A DNA stretch of 64,000 bases. Origin: Pseudomonas graminis (lineage in GTDB: Bacteria > Pseudomonadota > Gammaproteobacteria > Pseudomonadales > Pseudomonadaceae). Both the position numbers and the translations under genes were made by a program. The stretch spans positions 62,001 through 126,000 of the forward strand of contig NZ_SOCR01000002.1 in the NCBI RefSeq assembly GCF_004364335.1, given 5' to 3'. This document shows positions 44,284-53,924 of this stretch, piece after piece. Positions within the stretch are counted from its first letter, which is position 1, and each line of letters starts with the position of its first letter. The notes under the pieces are model-generated. The model saw only the letters and a program-made list of their open reading frames with translations. It did no database searches and was not told where the DNA came from.

Positions 44284-45903
44284 CTACGCACTCAACCGCG
44301 AAATCACGTCATTCAAGCCCGCCGACAACACACTCAGATCCTGGCTCGCGGTCTGGGTGCGCTGGACGTTGTCCTGGTTGGTGGTGGCAATGGCGGTGAT
44401 TTCCGTCAGGTTGCGGGAGATGTCTTCGGCCACTGACGTCTGCTCTTCCGCCGCCGTGGCAATCTGGCGGTTCATGTCGCGGATGGCTTCCACAGCCGAG
44501 GTAATGCGTTCCAGCGAGGAGCCCGCCAGCGCAACCTGATCGACGCTTTCCTGGCTGCGTGCCTGCCCGCTTTCAATGGCCTGGGCCGCATCCACGGCGC
44601 CGGTCTGCACCGAGCTGATGATCTGGTTGATTTCCGCCGTCGACGCCGCAGTGCGCTGGGCCAGCGTGCGCACTTCGTCGGCGACCACCGCAAAACCGCG
44701 TCCGGCATCGCCGGCGCGAGCCGCTTCGATGGCCGCGTTCAGCGCCAGCAGGTTGGTCTGCTCGGCGATGCCGCGAATCACTTCCAGGACCTTGCCGATC
44801 CGCCCGCTGTCAGTTTCCAGACGACGAATAACGTTGGCGGTGTTGCTGATCTCGGTGCGCATCTGGGTGATCGCTGTGATCGTTGCGCCCATCACCTTGC
44901 TGCCTTCCTGGGAACTGCGATCCGCTTCGTCAGCGGCCTGGGCCGCCTGAGCCGCATGACGGGCGACTTCCTGGGCGGTGGCGGACATTTCGGTCATGGC
45001 CGTCGCCACCTGGTCGGTGCGCTCGAACTGCTCGTGGGTGCCCTGGGCCATCAACGCGGCAATTGCCTTCAGCTCGCCGCCGGCACTGTCCAGGTCGGTG
45101 GTGCTGCGCTTGAGGCGGGTGAAGGTGTCGGCGAGGAAATCCCGCAGCGTATTCGCCGCGACGGCCAGACGGCCCAGCTCGTCCTGGCGGGTGATGCTGA
45201 CGCGGTCACTGAACTTGCCCTGACTCAATTGCGCGACGTAGTCGATGAGCATACGGATCGGAGCGACGATGTTGCGGTTGACCATCCACAAGGTCAGCAC
45301 GCCCACCAGCAACGCCGAGGCGAGCATGACCAGCGTGCCGATCAGGATGGTCCGGTCGGCGGTACTGCTAAGGATTTTAGACTGCTCGTCACTCTGTTTG
45401 CGCAGGCCAGCCACCAGGCCGGTCATCTGCTCGCTGGCGGCGCGGTCCACACCTTTTACAGCCATGTCCCCGGCCACCGGATCGCCACCGGCGGCGATGT
45501 AGGCGTCCCGGCCCTTACGGTACGCCACGCCAAGGGTGCGGTGCTCGTTGCGCAGCGCATCGACCTGGGTTTTGGTGGTCGGGTCCAGCCCCTCCATTGC
45601 ACTGAGGTTGCCGAGGGTGTCCTGCACCTGACGTTCCTGGTCTTCGAACTGCGCCCAGAACTTGTCGCGATCGGCCGGCTGTTTGCCGCGCAGCAGCACG
45701 TTCTTCCACTCCTGCACCTGAACCTTGAATTGCAGGTTGGCCTGATCGACCAGTTGCGAAGCGTGCAAGGGCCCTTCGAGCAGACCGCGATAAGCGTGAA
45801 CGTTGCTGGACAGGAACTGGAAACACGCGAGGGCAATCAGCACGACCAGCACGAGGCTGCCGCTGAGCAGCGCGAGGATCTGCAATCTCAGGGATTTGGA
45901 CAT
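44284..45903 (-). CDS. Methyl-accepting chemotaxis protein (helical ligand domain)
   Basis: A 539-residue chemoreceptor. TM1 (about 7-30) and TM2 (about 187-210) flank an all-helical periplasmic domain of about 155 residues, too short for dCache and probably a four-helix or HBM-like bundle. HAMP (about 210-265) has [27 protein letters not shown]. The signalling hairpin is canonical: [24 protein letters not shown] and [15 protein letters not shown]. There is no C-terminal CheR/B pentapeptide. It is a solitary gene. Confidence 0.93.
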   Translation of the reverse strand: MSKSLRLQILALLSGSLVLVVLIALACFQFLSSNVHAYRGLLEGPLHASQLVDQANLQFKVQVQEWKNVLLRGKQPADRDKFWAQFEDQERQVQDTLGNLSAMEGLDPTTKTQVDALRNEHRTLGVAYRKGRDAYIAAGGDPVAGDMAVKGVDRAASEQMTGLVAGLRKQSDEQSKILSSTADRTILIGTLVMLASALLVGVLTLWMVNRNIVAPIRMLIDYVAQLSQGKFSDRVSITRQDELGRLAVAANTLRDFLADTFTRLKRSTTDLDSAGGELKAIAALMAQGTHEQFERTDQVATAMTEMSATAQEVARHAAQAAQAADEADRSSQEGSKVMGATITAITQMRTEISNTANVIRRLETDSGRIGKVLEVIRGIAEQTNLLALNAAIEAARAGDAGRGFAVVADEVRTLAQRTAASTAEINQIISSVQTGAVDAAQAIESGQARSQESVDQVALAGSSLERITSAVEAIRDMNRQIATAAEEQTSVAEDISRNLTEITAIATTNQDNVQRTQTASQDLSVLSAGLNDVISRLSA

Positions 45904-46169
45904 ACGAGGATCTCAAAAGGGAGGACAACCTGCTCCGAGGATCACCCGGAGTTTTTTGCGGCTTGCCACATCCCTGTGCCATCGCGTCGGAGCGGTCCGA
46001 AAACGAGGCGCCTACACAGAGTGATTCGACCTCGCGCGGGGCTTCTTGAAGTGCGGCCCGGGGGATCCGACGGACGGCTGAAAAGCACTAACGACGGGGC
46101 CTGCAGCCCAATCAAACGGCTGTCTAAACGTGTCGCACAGCATTCAGATGAATAGGCAGAAAACAGCGA

Positions 46170-47006
46170 TCACTCACGCTGGCCGAATACTTGGGAGGGT
46201 CTGCGCAACACCGGATCGAACGGATTGATCTTCTGGCTGATCGCCGTGGCCTCGCGCTTGAGCATGTCCACCACCGTGGGCATGCGGTCTGCACTGAGGC
46301 GGTCGCTGATGGTTGCCACGCTCAACGCCGCCACCGCCCGGCCATCCCGATCAAGAATCGGCACCGCCAGCCCCGCCATGCCTTCCAGCACGCCGGTATT
46401 GCGCGCGGCATAGCCGGTACTCCGAACCGTGTCGATTTCAGAGCGCAGCATCACTTCGTCGTACAGGTGGAAATCCCGCAGGCGCGGCAGGTTGTAGCGG
46501 ATCACCGTCTCGCGTTCTTCTTCCGGCAGGAACGCCAGGATGGCCAGACTGCCCTGCCCCACGCCCAGCGCCACGCGGCCGCCGATATCGCCGGTGAAGG
46601 TGCGGATCGGGTACGGCCCTTCGCTGCGGTCCAGGCACACCGCATCGAAACCACTGCGGGCCAGCAGAAACAACGAGTCCCCCAACGAGGCCGACAGGCG
46701 CAGCAAACTGGGACGCACCACGTCGCGCAAGTTGCCGGACTGCCCGGCCCGCGCTGCCAGGGCGAAGAACTCCAGGCTCAGGCGGTAACGCTTGCTGCGC
46801 AGGTCCTGCTCGACCATGCCCTCGTCCATGAGGCTGCGCAGCAAGCGGTGGGTGGTCGGCTGCGACAGTCCGACCTGCTGCGCCAGTTGCGTCACCCGTT
46901 CGCTACCGTCCGGACAATCGCCCAGCGCGCGCAGCACGGCAAACAGACGAGAGACTGCGCTTACGCCCGTTTCTTTCTCGTCACTCTTCCGCTCAGTGGA
47001 ATTCAT
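46170..47006 (-). CDS. IclR-family transcriptional regulator
   Basis: A 278-residue regulator. The N-terminal winged helix (about 14-80) has AVSRLFAVLRALGDCP and VTQLAQQVGLSQPTTHRLLRSL. The effector domain (about 95-265) contains the IclR features GVLEGMAGLAVPILDRDGRAVAALSV. The start at 47006 is chosen over a 19-residue longer frame since the conserved region begins shortly after. It is divergent from the importer-oxidase operon with a 248-bp shared control region and is the obvious candidate regulator of it. Confidence 0.92.
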   Translation of the reverse strand: MNSTERKSDEKETGVSAVSRLFAVLRALGDCPDGSERVTQLAQQVGLSQPTTHRLLRSLMDEGMVEQDLRSKRYRLSLEFFALAARAGQSGNLRDVVRPSLLRLSASLGDSLFLLARSGFDAVCLDRSEGPYPIRTFTGDIGGRVALGVGQGSLAILAFLPEEERETVIRYNLPRLRDFHLYDEVMLRSEIDTVRSTGYAARNTGVLEGMAGLAVPILDRDGRAVAALSVATISDRLSADRMPTVVDMLKREATAISQKINPFDPVLRRPSQVFGQRE

Positions 47007-47062
47007 TGCGCGCCAACCCTCATTTCTTTTCGCTGAATGAATGAATCCGAAAAAACTACTCA

Positions 47063-47109
47063 CTCAATGAAATTGCTCGTTGAGCGCATCCTAGTCTTGG
47101 GCCTAGGAT
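47063..47109. promoter_or_regulatory. Candidate IclR operators in the divergent control region
   Basis: Two inverted repeats lie close to the IclR start: CTCAATG (47063-47069) with CGTTGAG (47078-47084), imperfect by one base, and ATCCTAG (47088-47094) with CTAGGAT (47103-47109), perfect. Both have arm spacings of 8 bp, giving similar centre-to-centre geometry. IclR proteins bind short palindromes in divergent promoters; assignment to this protein is inference. Confidence 0.45.
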
Positions 47110-47254
47110 CGGTCCACAGGGCGATTTGAATAACAGCGGCAGCCGACATTGATCGAGCGCCAGCGTCCACGGTCACACGCAGCACTTCTCTTCGCATCTG
47201 CCCATAAAAAACGCGCGCCTGCGGTGCGCACGTAAAAAAAGGTGGAACGCAGCC

Positions 47255-48283
47255 ATGGCTTTTCTTGAACTCCAGGCACTGTGCAAGCGCTATGGCCCTG
47301 TCGATGCCGTCGTGGCCACTGACCTTTCCGTGGAGCAAGGCGAATTCGTCTCCCTGCTCGGCCCCTCCGGCTGCGGCAAAACCACCACCCTGCAAATGAT
47401 CGCCGGCTTCGTGGATGTCAGCGCCGGCCGCATCCTGCTGGACGGCCGCGACATCACCCACGCCAAACCGGCCAGTCGCGGCCTCGGCGTAGTGTTCCAG
47501 TCCTACGCGCTGTTCCCGCACATGACCGTGCGCGACAACGTCGCCTTTGGCCTGAAAATGCGCAAAGTCTCCGCCGCCGACATCGAGCGCCGCGTCTCCC
47601 GGGTGCTGGAACTGGTGCGCCTCACGCCCCATGCCGAGCGTTACCCCCGCGAGCTGTCCGGCGGGCAGCGTCAGCGCGTCGCCCTGGCCCGGGCGCTGGT
47701 GATCGAGCCGCCGGTGTTGCTGCTGGACGAGCCGCTGTCCAACCTCGATGCCAATCTGCGCGAAGAGATGCAATTCGAAATCCGCCGCATCCAGCGCGAA
47801 GTCGGCATCACCACGCTGATGGTCACCCACGACCAGGCCGAAGCGCTGTCCATCAGCGACCGCGTCGTGGTCATGCAGGCCGGGCGCATCACCCAGATCG
47901 ACGAGCCCTACCACCTCTACGAACACCCCCGTACCCGTTTCATCTCCGGCTTCGTCGGCAAGGCCAATCTGCTGCGCGGCGATCGCGATGCCAGCGGCGC
48001 GGCCCAGGTGCGACATGAGCCCGGCGACGGCGAACTGGTGCTGAGCCTTCGTCCCGAGAAAATCGATCTGGTGCCTGCCAGGACCGGCCGCCTGCAAGGG
48101 CGCGTGGTCATGCGCTACTTCCTCGGCAGCCAGTGGCTGTACCGCATCGAAACGCCCATCGGCGAAATCACCGTGGTGCGCCGCAACGATGGCGATGCGC
48201 CGATGAACGAAGGTTTCGCGGTGGGACTGGACTGGCCGTCGGATCTGCTGCGGGTGTTGAGCGTCGATGAGGTGCGGGCATGA
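47255..48283 (+). CDS. ABC transporter ATP-binding protein, spermidine/putrescine (PotA) type
   Basis: A 342-residue ATPase energising the importer. Walker A is LGPSGCGKTTTL, the Q-loop is VFQSYALFPHMTV, the signature is LSGGQRQRVALARAL, Walker B is LLLDEPLSNLDANL, and the switch histidine is in VTHDQAEAL. A C-terminal TOBE-like domain (about 240-340) is typical of the PotA/FbpC/CysA group. GGTGG lies upstream of the ATG. Its stop overlaps the first permease gene by 4 bp. Confidence 0.93.
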   Translation: MAFLELQALCKRYGPVDAVVATDLSVEQGEFVSLLGPSGCGKTTTLQMIAGFVDVSAGRILLDGRDITHAKPASRGLGVVFQSYALFPHMTVRDNVAFGLKMRKVSAADIERRVSRVLELVRLTPHAERYPRELSGGQRQRVALARALVIEPPVLLLDEPLSNLDANLREEMQFEIRRIQREVGITTLMVTHDQAEALSISDRVVVMQAGRITQIDEPYHLYEHPRTRFISGFVGKANLLRGDRDASGAAQVRHEPGDGELVLSLRPEKIDLVPARTGRLQGRVVMRYFLGSQWLYRIETPIGEITVVRRNDGDAPMNEGFAVGLDWPSDLLRVLSVDEVRA

Positions 48284-49143
48284 GTGTGCTGCGCGACACC
48301 GGCCGCGGCTACTTGCTGTCGGCCCCGGCCCTGGCGCTGTTTTCCGGCCTGCTGTTGCTGCCATTGGCGCTGACGCTGGTGCTGTCGTTCAACGTGTTCG
48401 ACTACGAAGTCGGGGTCAAGGGCGGTGAGTGGACGCTGGCGCAATACGCCAATCTGATCACCGATTCCTACTTCTACGAGATCTTCCTGCGCACCTTCTG
48501 GATCAGCGCCCTGGTGACCCTGCTGTGCGTGGTGATCGGCGTACCCGAGGCCTACATCCTCAGCCGCATGGGCACCCCGTGGCGCTCGATTTTCCTGATC
48601 CTGATCCTCACGCCGCTGCTGATTTCGGTGGTGGTGCGGGCGTTTGGCTGGAGCCTGTTGCTGGGCGCCGACGGTTTGATCAATCAAGCGATACAGGCCC
48701 TTGGCGGGCGTCCGGTCAAAATGCTGTACACGCCGTTCGCAGTGATTCTGGCGCTGGTCCACGTGATGCTGCCGTTCATGATCATCCCGGTGTGGACCTC
48801 GCTGCAGAAGCTCGACACCTCTGCCGAACAGGCCGCGCTGTCCCTCGGCGCCACCCAGGCGCAAGTGATGAGGATGGTGGTGTTGCCGCAAGTGATGCCG
48901 GGCGTGCTGTCGGGGACGTTGATCGTCTTCGGCCTGTCCGCCAGCTCGTTCGCCATTCCCGGGCTGCTCGGCGGACGCAGACTGAAAATGGTCGCCACCG
49001 TCGTTTACGACCAATACCTCTCGGAACTCAACTGGCCCATGGGCGCGGCGATTGCCGTGGCGCTGCTGCTGATCAACCTGTTGGTCATGCTGTCGTGGAA
49101 CCGGCTGGTTGAAGGCCGCTATAAAAAATCCCTGGGGGAATGA
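48280..49143 (+). CDS. ABC transporter permease, PotB type
   Basis: A 287-residue inner-membrane permease with about six helices. The EAA loop is seen in AEQAALSLGATQAQVMRMVVLPQVMPG. It starts with SVLRDTGRGYLLSAPALALF and belongs to the spermidine/putrescine-type first permease. It overlaps the ATPase gene by 4 bp and is followed by the second permease gene after 3 bp. Confidence 0.92.
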   Translation: MSVLRDTGRGYLLSAPALALFSGLLLLPLALTLVLSFNVFDYEVGVKGGEWTLAQYANLITDSYFYEIFLRTFWISALVTLLCVVIGVPEAYILSRMGTPWRSIFLILILTPLLISVVVRAFGWSLLLGADGLINQAIQALGGRPVKMLYTPFAVILALVHVMLPFMIIPVWTSLQKLDTSAEQAALSLGATQAQVMRMVVLPQVMPGVLSGTLIVFGLSASSFAIPGLLGGRRLKMVATVVYDQYLSELNWPMGAAIAVALLLINLLVMLSWNRLVEGRYKKSLGE

Positions 49144-49146
49144 GCG

Positions 49147-49941
49147 ATGTCCAAGAACGGCCCTCTGGCCCTGTCCTTTCATGCCCTGGTAGTGATGTTC
49201 ATGCTGGCGCCGCTGGTGGTGGTGTGCCTGGTGGCCTTCACCCCGGAAAATACCTTGAGCCTGCCGTGGCACGGGTTTTCCCTGCGCTGGTTCAGGGCGG
49301 TGTTCGAGCGCGCTGATTTCATTCAGTCGTTCTATAACAGCCTGATTCTGGCGGTGGTCGCGGCCACCCTGGCGACGTTGATCGCAGTGCCGGCGGCGTT
49401 GGCGATCACCCGCTACCGCTTCCCCGGTCGCGACTTTCTCAACGGCCTGTTCCTGTCGCCGATCATCATTCCCCATCTGGTGCTGGGGGTGGCGATGCTG
49501 CGCCTGTTCGCGCTGATGGGGGTGAACGGCAGTTTCGTCTGGCTGATGTTCGCCCACGTGGTGGTGATCACGCCGTACGTGCTGCGGCTGGTGATCGCGG
49601 CCTCCATCGGCATGGACCGCAGCGCCGAGCAGGCGGCTGAATCCCTCGGTGCCAGCCGCTTCACGCTGTTTCGTTTGATCACCCTGCCGATGATCCTGCC
49701 CGGCGTCGCCGGTGGCTGGCTGCTGGCGTTCATTAACAGCTTCGATGAAGTGACGCTGTCGATTTTCGTCACCTCGCCCTCGACCCAGACCCTGCCGGTG
49801 CGCATGTACGTGTACGCCACCGAATCCATCGACCCGATGATGGCCGCCGTGTCCGCGCTGGTGATCGCACTGACGGCGGCGACCATGATCATCCTCGACC
49901 GGGTGTATGGCCTGGACCGTGTGCTGGTGGGGAGGCATTGA
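49147..49941 (+). CDS. ABC transporter permease, PotC type
   Basis: A 264-residue permease with about six helices and an EAA loop in AEQAAESLGASRFTLFRLITLPMILPG. It has the PotC-like stretch LSIFVTSPSTQTLPVRMYVY near the C-terminus. It forms a heterodimer with the preceding permease. Downstream a short gap (55 bp) leads to the iron-sulfur subunit gene. Confidence 0.92.
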   Translation: MSKNGPLALSFHALVVMFMLAPLVVVCLVAFTPENTLSLPWHGFSLRWFRAVFERADFIQSFYNSLILAVVAATLATLIAVPAALAITRYRFPGRDFLNGLFLSPIIIPHLVLGVAMLRLFALMGVNGSFVWLMFAHVVVITPYVLRLVIAASIGMDRSAEQAAESLGASRFTLFRLITLPMILPGVAGGWLLAFINSFDEVTLSIFVTSPSTQTLPVRMYVYATESIDPMMAAVSALVIALTAATMIILDRVYGLDRVLVGRH

Positions 49942-49996
49942 TGACTGCTCGGTTCACCCATCTGTCCAATGAAGAGTGCCTGAAGGAGCGCGCACC

Positions 49997-50287
49997 ATGG
50001 CGTTGCTGAAACGACTGACCGAACGCGATCGCGCCGTGCTGCCCTTCACCCTCGACGGCCGGCCGGCCAGCGGGTTGCTGGGCGATACATTGCTGACGGC
50101 GGTGCTGACGGCGGAGGATTCATTGCGCGGAAGCGATTTCAACGGCGAACCCCGTGCGGGTTTCTGTCTGATGGGCGCGTGCCAGGACTGCTGGGTGAAA
50201 CTGGGCGACGGTCGCCGGGTGCGGGCCTGCTCGACGCTGCTGGAAGCCGGCGTGTGCGTCAGTCGCGAGCCGGGGCGCAGCCTATGA
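49997..50287 (+). CDS. Small [2Fe-2S] subunit of an opine-oxidase/HcnA-like dehydrogenase
   Basis: A 96-residue ferredoxin-like protein. The cluster ligands are in GFCLMGACQDCWVKLGDG and RACSTLL, i.e. C-x4-C-x2-C and a distal C. This is the pattern of HcnA and the small subunits of opine/octopine oxidases and related flavin amine dehydrogenases. The start at 49997 has AAGGAG 8 nt upstream. Its TGA overlaps the ATG of the next gene. It should transfer electrons between the two flavoprotein subunits and the quinone pool. Confidence 0.88.
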   Translation: MALLKRLTERDRAVLPFTLDGRPASGLLGDTLLTAVLTAEDSLRGSDFNGEPRAGFCLMGACQDCWVKLGDGRRVRACSTLLEAGVCVSREPGRSL

Positions 50288-51660
50288 CCGCGCCGCCACG
50301 TCAAGCCATGAGCACCGTCATCGTTGGCGCTGGCCCCGCCGGCATTCGCGCGGCGCAGACGCTGCTCGCCCATGGCCTGCGTCCATGTCTGCTGGATGAA
50401 AGCCTGCGCGGCGGCGGTCAGGTCTATCGTCGCCAGCCGGAGCACTTCAAGCGCTCGGCCAAGGCCCTGTACGGATTCGAAGCGGGCAAAGCCGAGTCGG
50501 TCCACGCCACCCTCGATCAGTTACAGAGCGAGATCGACTACCGCCCCGAGACGCTGGTGTGGAACGCCGAAACACGCACCCTCGACACCCTGCACAACGG
50601 CCGCGCGGCGCAGGTGCCGTTCAAGCATCTGATCGTGGCCACCGGCGCCACCGACCGCATCCTGCCGGTGCCGGGCTGGACGTTGCCCGGTGTCTACAGC
50701 CTTGGCGCGGCGCAGATCGCGCTGAAGTTTCAGGGCTGCGCCATCGGTGAGCGCGTGGTCTTCGCCGGCAGCGGGCCGCTGTTGTATCTGGTGGCGTATC
50801 AATACGCCAAAGCCGGCGCGACGGTGGCGGCGGTGCTCGACAGCTCGCCCTTTTCCGCCCAGACCCGCGCCCTGCCCGCGCTGCTAGGGCAACCCTCGAC
50901 GCTGGCCAAAGGGCTTTATTACCGCGCCTGGCTGACGGCCCACGGCGTGCCGGTGCACCAAGGCGTTCATCTGCACGAGATTCAGGGCGAGCGACGGGTC
51001 AGCGGGGTCAGCTGGCAACAGGGCCAACAACGGAAAAACCTCGCCTGTGACGCCGTGGCGTTCGCCCATGCCCTGCGCAGCGAAACCCAACTGGCCGATC
51101 TGCTCGGCTGCGAGTTCGCCTGGAGCGCGTTGAACAGGGCCTGGTTGCCCACCCGCGACGCCGCCGGCCGCAGCAGCGTCGAGGGTGTTTATCTGGCGGG
51201 TGACGGCGCCGGGATCATGGGCGCCGACGCCGCCGAAGTGGCCGGCGAGCTGGCGGCGCTGACCTTGCTCGGCGACATCGGCTACCGCATCGACCGCGCC
51301 CGCAGCATCGAATTGCAGCGGCAGCTGGAAGCCATCCAGCGGTTTCGCCAGGGACTGGAAACGGCGTTCCCCTTCCCCGAAGACTGGGCGGCCAAGGCGC
51401 CGGACAGCCTGACCGTGTGCCGCTGCGAGGAAGTCAGCGCCGGCGACATCCGTCAGACCGTGGCCGACGGTCACTGGGAAATCAACCGGGTCAAGGCCAT
51501 GTGCCGGGTCGGCATGGGCCGCTGCCAGGGGCGCATGTGCGGGGTGGCCGCGACGGAAATCGTCGCTCAGGCTTCAGGGCGGGACATCGCCAGCGTGGGT
51601 CGTTTGCGCGGTCAGGCGCCGATCAAGCCGCTGCCGTTTGGCGTGGAGGCAGACCAATGA
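50284..51660 (+). CDS. FAD/NAD(P)-binding subunit with BFD-like iron-sulfur domain (HcnB/OoxA-like)
   Basis: A 458-residue flavoprotein. The N-terminal dinucleotide fold has VIVGAGPAGIRAAQ, with the second nucleotide-binding region at VVFAGSGPLLYLVAYQY and the FAD GVYLAGDGAGIMGADAAEVAG motif near residue 300. The C-terminal BFD-like [2Fe-2S] domain has CRCEEV and CRVGMGRCQGRMCG. This is the alpha-subunit architecture of opine oxidases and HcnB. It overlaps both neighbours by 4 bp. Confidence 0.9.
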   Translation: MTAPPRQAMSTVIVGAGPAGIRAAQTLLAHGLRPCLLDESLRGGGQVYRRQPEHFKRSAKALYGFEAGKAESVHATLDQLQSEIDYRPETLVWNAETRTLDTLHNGRAAQVPFKHLIVATGATDRILPVPGWTLPGVYSLGAAQIALKFQGCAIGERVVFAGSGPLLYLVAYQYAKAGATVAAVLDSSPFSAQTRALPALLGQPSTLAKGLYYRAWLTAHGVPVHQGVHLHEIQGERRVSGVSWQQGQQRKNLACDAVAFAHALRSETQLADLLGCEFAWSALNRAWLPTRDAAGRSSVEGVYLAGDGAGIMGADAAEVAGELAALTLLGDIGYRIDRARSIELQRQLEAIQRFRQGLETAFPFPEDWAAKAPDSLTVCRCEEVSAGDIRQTVADGHWEINRVKAMCRVGMGRCQGRMCGVAATEIVAQASGRDIASVGRLRGQAPIKPLPFGVEADQ

Positions 51661-52865
51661 GCCAGCCCGTAGAAGTGGATGCGGTGGTGATTGGCGGCGG
51701 GATTGTTGGTGCGTCGGCGGCGCTGTTTCTCGCCCTGAGCGGTAAACGCGTGGCGTTGCTGGAACGGGATTTTTTCGGTTCCCACTCAAGTGGCGTCAAT
51801 TATGGCGGCGTGCGGCGTCAGGGCCGTCCGTTGTCGCAGTTGCCGCTGTCCCGGCGCGCCCATGAAATCTGGGGGGACCTGCGCGCATTCATCGGCACTG
51901 ACGGCGAATACATGCGCTCCGGGCATCTCAAGCTGGCCCGCAGTGACAAGGACATGGCCGCGCTGGTCGCATATGAGGAGGCGTCGCGCGGGTTTGGCAT
52001 GGAGTTGCAGCTGCTCGATCACGCCCGGTTGCGCGCGCGCTTCCCTTGGGCCGGTGATGTGGCGGTGGGCGCTTCATTGTGCGCCGACGACGGCCATGCC
52101 AATCCGCGCCTCGTCTCCCCGGCGTTTGCCGTTGCCGCCCGCCGGGCCGGTGCCCAGACCTTCGAGCAAGCCCACGTCAGTGAGGTCTCTCACGACGGGC
52201 AGACTTTTCTGGTGCGGACCGCCAGCGGCCTGAGCTTCCGCGCGCCATGGCTGCTCAATTGCGCCGGCGCCTGGGCCGCTCAACTGGCCCAGCAGTTCGG
52301 CGAGCCGGTGCCGATGCGCGCGGGCCACCCGGCAATGCTGGTGACCGAACCGCTGCCGATGTTCATGGACGTCAGCACCGGTGTCGAGGGCGGCGGGATT
52401 TATGCGCGGCAGGTGGCGCGGGGCAATTGCGTGCTGGGCGGCGGCCAGGGCTTTGCGCTGGATCCGGCCACCGCCCGTCCCGGTCAGGCGGCGATTCTGG
52501 AGATCCTGCGCAACGCCGTTGAGCTGTATCCGCCGCTGGCCGGTGCCCAGGCCATTCGCACCTGGAGCGGCACCGAGGGTTATTTACCCGACCGCGAGCC
52601 GGTGTTGGGTGCCAGTTCGACCCAACCCGGTTTGCTGCACGGCTTCGGCTTTGCCGGCTCGGGTTTTCAGATTGGTCCGGCAGCGGGCGAAGCGCTGGCA
52701 CAGCGTGTCTGCGTCGGGGCCTCGAACATCGACCTGACGCCGTTCTCGATCACACGCTTTCAAACACATCTGCAATCGCAACCGCACACTTCATCGCCCG
52801 CCATCGTCGTGCCGTCCGGCACCGATAACGTCATTCCATTGTTCAGAGGAAGGTCGAACCCATGA
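51657..52865 (+). CDS. D-amino-acid-oxidase-like FAD subunit (HcnC/OoxB-like)
   Basis: A 402-residue DAO-fold oxidoreductase, the likely site of amine/opine oxidation. The N-terminal FAD motif is VVIGGGIVGASAALFLALSG. The flavin-contact HSSGVNYGGVRRQGR and the C-terminal GFGFAGSGFQIGPAAGEALAQ are typical. It overlaps the upstream alpha-subunit gene and the downstream binding-protein gene by 4 bp each. It has a C-terminal tail (from about 385) beyond the fold of unknown role. Confidence 0.9.
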   Translation: MSQPVEVDAVVIGGGIVGASAALFLALSGKRVALLERDFFGSHSSGVNYGGVRRQGRPLSQLPLSRRAHEIWGDLRAFIGTDGEYMRSGHLKLARSDKDMAALVAYEEASRGFGMELQLLDHARLRARFPWAGDVAVGASLCADDGHANPRLVSPAFAVAARRAGAQTFEQAHVSEVSHDGQTFLVRTASGLSFRAPWLLNCAGAWAAQLAQQFGEPVPMRAGHPAMLVTEPLPMFMDVSTGVEGGGIYARQVARGNCVLGGGQGFALDPATARPGQAAILEILRNAVELYPPLAGAQAIRTWSGTEGYLPDREPVLGASSTQPGLLHGFGFAGSGFQIGPAAGEALAQRVCVGASNIDLTPFSITRFQTHLQSQPHTSSPAIVVPSGTDNVIPLFRGRSNP

Positions 52866-53914
52866 CTCACACGAAACGTGTTGCCCTGACCGGCTTGTCT
52901 TGCCTGCCGCTCGCTGCTGTTCTTGCGTCGATGCCCGTACAGGCCGAACCGACGCTGTACCTGGGCATGAACGGCGGCACCATGGAGCGCTTGTACGCCG
53001 ACCATGTGCTGCCGGCGTTCGAGAAGGCCAACAACGTCAAGGTGGTGATCGTGCCGGGCACGTCCTCGGACATCCTCGCCAAGGCCCAGGCCAGCAAGGA
53101 CAACCCGCAGATGCACGTGATGTTCCTCGACGACGGCATCATGTACCGCGCCATCTCCATGGGCCTGTGCGGCAAATTGAATCCGAGCCCGAGCCTGGCG
53201 GACATTCCGGCCAAGGGCAAGATCAAGGAAGAAGCGGTGGCCGTGAGCCTGGGTGTCACCGGCTTGGCCTACAACAGCAAAATGTTCAAGGACAACGGCT
53301 GGAGCGCGCCGACGTCCTGGGCCGATATGGCAGATCCTAAGTACAAGGAGAAGCTGGTGTTTCAGTCGCTGGCCTCATCCACCTTCGGGCTGCACGGTTT
53401 TCTGATGTTCAACCGGTTGCAGGGCGGCAACGAAACCAACGTCGAGCCGGGTTTCAAGGCATGGCCGAAGACGGTGGGGCCGAACGTGCTCGAGTACATC
53501 GCCAGCTCGGCGAAGATCTCGGAGATGGTGCAGACCGGCGAAGCGGCGCTGTTCCCGCTGACGCCGACCCAGGTCACCGCGCTCAAGCTCAAGGGCGTGC
53601 CGGTGGAATACGCGCCGCCGAAGGAAGGTGGTGTGGTGTTGAACGTGGCCGAATGCACCATCGCCAACAACGATCAGCCGGAACTGGCGCAGAAACTCGC
53701 GGCCTTCCTGCTGACCCCGGAAGCCCAGGCGCCGGCCCTGGAAATGGGCGACCAGATCCCGTCCAACCCGAAAACCCCGACCACCGACAAGACCCGCGGT
53801 CAGGTGGAGGCCATGAACAAGTACCTGGAAACCGCCGTGACCATCGATTGGGATCAAGTCAATCAGGTCCGTCCGGAATGGAATGCCCGCTGGAGCCGCT
53901 CGATCGAGCGGTAG
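52862..53914 (+). CDS. ABC transporter periplasmic binding protein, PotD/AfuA type
   Basis: A 350-residue exported ligand-binding protein. A signal peptide (about 1-29, ending MPVQA) precedes LYLGMNGGTMERLYADHVLPAFEKANNVKVV. The C-terminal segment has TVDWD-like AVTIDWDQVNQVRPEWNARW, common to polyamine and related-cation binding proteins. Placing it last, after the oxidase genes, puts capture, import and oxidation in one transcript. The ligand is probably an amine or opine, not proven. Confidence 0.9.
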   Translation: MTHTKRVALTGLSCLPLAAVLASMPVQAEPTLYLGMNGGTMERLYADHVLPAFEKANNVKVVIVPGTSSDILAKAQASKDNPQMHVMFLDDGIMYRAISMGLCGKLNPSPSLADIPAKGKIKEEAVAVSLGVTGLAYNSKMFKDNGWSAPTSWADMADPKYKEKLVFQSLASSTFGLHGFLMFNRLQGGNETNVEPGFKAWPKTVGPNVLEYIASSAKISEMVQTGEAALFPLTPTQVTALKLKGVPVEYAPPKEGGVVLNVAECTIANNDQPELAQKLAAFLLTPEAQAPALEMGDQIPSNPKTPTTDKTRGQVEAMNKYLETAVTIDWDQVNQVRPEWNARWSRSIER

Positions 53915-53924
53915 ACGCGATTTA

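Noticed and set aside
44956..46155. A 399-codon plus-strand frame opposite the chemoreceptor gene
   Set aside because: It is antisense to a clear chemoreceptor, has no domain, and comes from the high GC content.
48115..49938. A 607-codon minus-strand frame over the two permease genes
   Set aside because: Very rich in Gln, His and Arg and antisense to two overlapping, well-conserved permeases.
49941..50009. Short peptide frame ATG at 49941 after the second permease
   Set aside because: Only 22 codons and it overlaps the well-supported ribosome binding site of the [2Fe-2S] subunit gene; at most a translational leader.
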